The position numbers were made by a program, and so were the translations under genes. A stretch of DNA of 6,005 bases from RUG563 sp024681215 (lineage in GTDB: Bacteria; Bacillota; Clostridia; Christensenellales; Aristaeellaceae). The notes below the pieces were generated by a model. It was not told the origin of the DNA. It worked only from the letters and a program-made list of their open reading frames with translations, and made no database searches. This document shows, one piece after another, positions 5,731-6,005 of this stretch; within the stretch, counting starts at the first letter, position 1, and the number at the start of each line of letters is the position of its first letter. The stretch lies in the NCBI GenBank assembly GCA_024681215.1, contig JAILBG010000081.1, positions 1 through 6,005 of the forward strand, given 5' to 3'.

Positions 5731-5788
5731 AGACGGGATACGGACGACGACATACAGAATCTGGAAATTTGAAGCTGCAAAGAACAAC

Positions 5789-5809
5789 TGATACCGTTCT
5801 CAAATAAAA
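5789..5809 (+). repeat. TGATAC-n-TTCTCA intergenic motif, copy 1 in this gap
   Basis: TGATACCGTTCTCAAATA opens the motif. It agrees with 5863-5883 at 18 of 21 positions, and its first part resembles the left end of the element at 2402 (TGATACTATTTCTCA). All three copies lie on the same strand and outside genes. Confidence 0.5.
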
Positions 5810-5847
5810 AATGACAGATACTCAGGGGCCTACGCGGCCTCCAAACC

Positions 5848-5891
5848 TTTGCGCTTATTATTTGATACTTTTCTCAAATAGAAAGCGCAAA
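5848..5891. repeat. Cruciform-like hairpin carrying a second TGATAC-n-TTCTCA motif
   Basis: TTTGCGCTT (5848-5856) pairs with AAGCGCAAA (5883-5891), and inside them TATTTGA (5859-5865) pairs with TCAAATA (5874-5880). The motif TGATACTTTTCTCA occupies the top of the hairpin. The AT-rich hairpin sits between GC-rich repeat units and may have been inserted there. No T-run follows in either direction, so it is not a convincing intrinsic terminator. Confidence 0.5.
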
Positions 5892-5894
5892 TCC

Positions 5895-5954
5895 TTGGGG
5901 GCTTCTTCAGCCCCCAAACCCCTGAACCAGGGAGGTGACCTCCCTGGACCCGCA
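5895..5954 (-). repeat. Two-hairpin intergenic repeat unit, copy 3
   Basis: On the plus strand TTGGGGGCT-TCTTC-AGCCCCCAA (5895-5917) is followed by ACCCCTGAA and CCAGGGAGG-TGA-CCTCCCTGG (5927-5947), then ACCCGCAG. Read on the minus strand this is GCGGGT, hairpin with three-base loop, GGGGTTT, hairpin with five-base loop, the same plan as copies 1 and 2 with different but fully paired stems. Confidence 0.6.
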
Positions 5955-5966
5955 GCCTTTGTCGCC

Positions 5967-5987
5967 GGTCATCGCTCCTGGGCGGGC
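5967..5987 (-). repeat. 21-bp repeat, right copy (inverted match at 3725-3745)
   Basis: This is the exact reverse complement of 3725-3745. It is followed by GGGCGAC-TTC-GTCGCCC (5984-6000), the counterpart of GGGCTGC-GTT-GCAGCCC at 3712-3728. The matched but different stems show that pairing rather than sequence is kept. The repeat probably runs beyond the window. Confidence 0.75.
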
Positions 5988-6005
5988 GACTTCGTCGCCC
6001 TGCGG

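Larger units (their letters stand above)
5731..6005. other. Gene-free end of window, filled with intergenic repeats
   Basis: No credible coding frame is present after the phosphoesterase. The first 58 bases show nothing definite. Beyond them lie two TGATAC-n-TTCTCA motifs, a degenerate hairpin CAGGGGCCTACGCGGCC (5823-5839) matching copy 1 of the two-hairpin unit, an AT-rich cruciform, a complete two-hairpin unit and the right copy of the 21-bp repeat. No hairpin with a T-run was found, so the operon terminator is not obvious. Confidence 0.6.

Noticed and set aside
3524..6000. CRISPR array suggested by many short GC-rich repeats
   Set aside because: The units are hairpins in mixed orientation and irregular spacing, without uniform repeats and unique spacers, and no cas gene is present.

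Overview
The window is about 6 kb of GC-rich bacterial DNA. Strong Shine-Dalgarno sites, near-consensus sigma-A-type promoters and Bacillota-like protein sequences suggest a member of the Clostridia, perhaps a gut lineage. That placement is inferred from protein style and gene order, because the window holds no rRNA or other phylogenetic marker. No CRISPR array, tRNA, rRNA, phage gene or transposase is visible.

Left part (1-2400, all genes on the minus strand). A predicted M20 peptidase-family amidohydrolase (1116-2267) starts at a TTG codon behind a strong ribosome binding site and has a textbook promoter at 2349-2377. Downstream on the same strand lie two translationally coupled flavodoxin-fold genes. 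The first (369-860) has a C-x2-C-x2-C-x7-C cluster like that of iron-sulfur flavoproteins. The second (372 to beyond position 1) is cut by the window edge. Their upstream region carries a possible promoter, a pair of 11-bp direct repeats with a 21-bp period, and a 35-bp interrupted palindrome.

Middle (2400-3480). A 167-bp intergenic element with imperfect terminal inverted repeats (2402-2568) and a G-poor pyrimidine-rich stretch precede tcdA. tcdA is an E1-like tRNA threonylcarbamoyladenosine dehydratase on the plus strand, with a near-perfect promoter (2687-2715).

Right part (3480-6005, plus strand). An RNase PH / non-canonical purine NTP pyrophosphatase fusion (3953-5287) overlaps a YfcE-type metallophosphoesterase (5269-5730) by 19 nt. 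This keeps the rph-rdgB-phosphodiesterase order known from Bacillus subtilis (rph-ysnA-ysnB), with the first two genes joined. The likely themes are 3' maturation of tRNA by RNase PH and removal of ITP/XTP from the nucleotide pool.

The most unusual content is intergenic. The gaps on both sides of the rph operon (3480-3952 and 5731-6005) are packed with GC-rich hairpins of one family. At least three copies of a two-hairpin unit keep their loop sizes and spacing while both arms of the stems change together. A perfect 21-bp inverted match links the two gaps, and a short TGATAC-n-TTCTCA motif recurs in three intergenic places.
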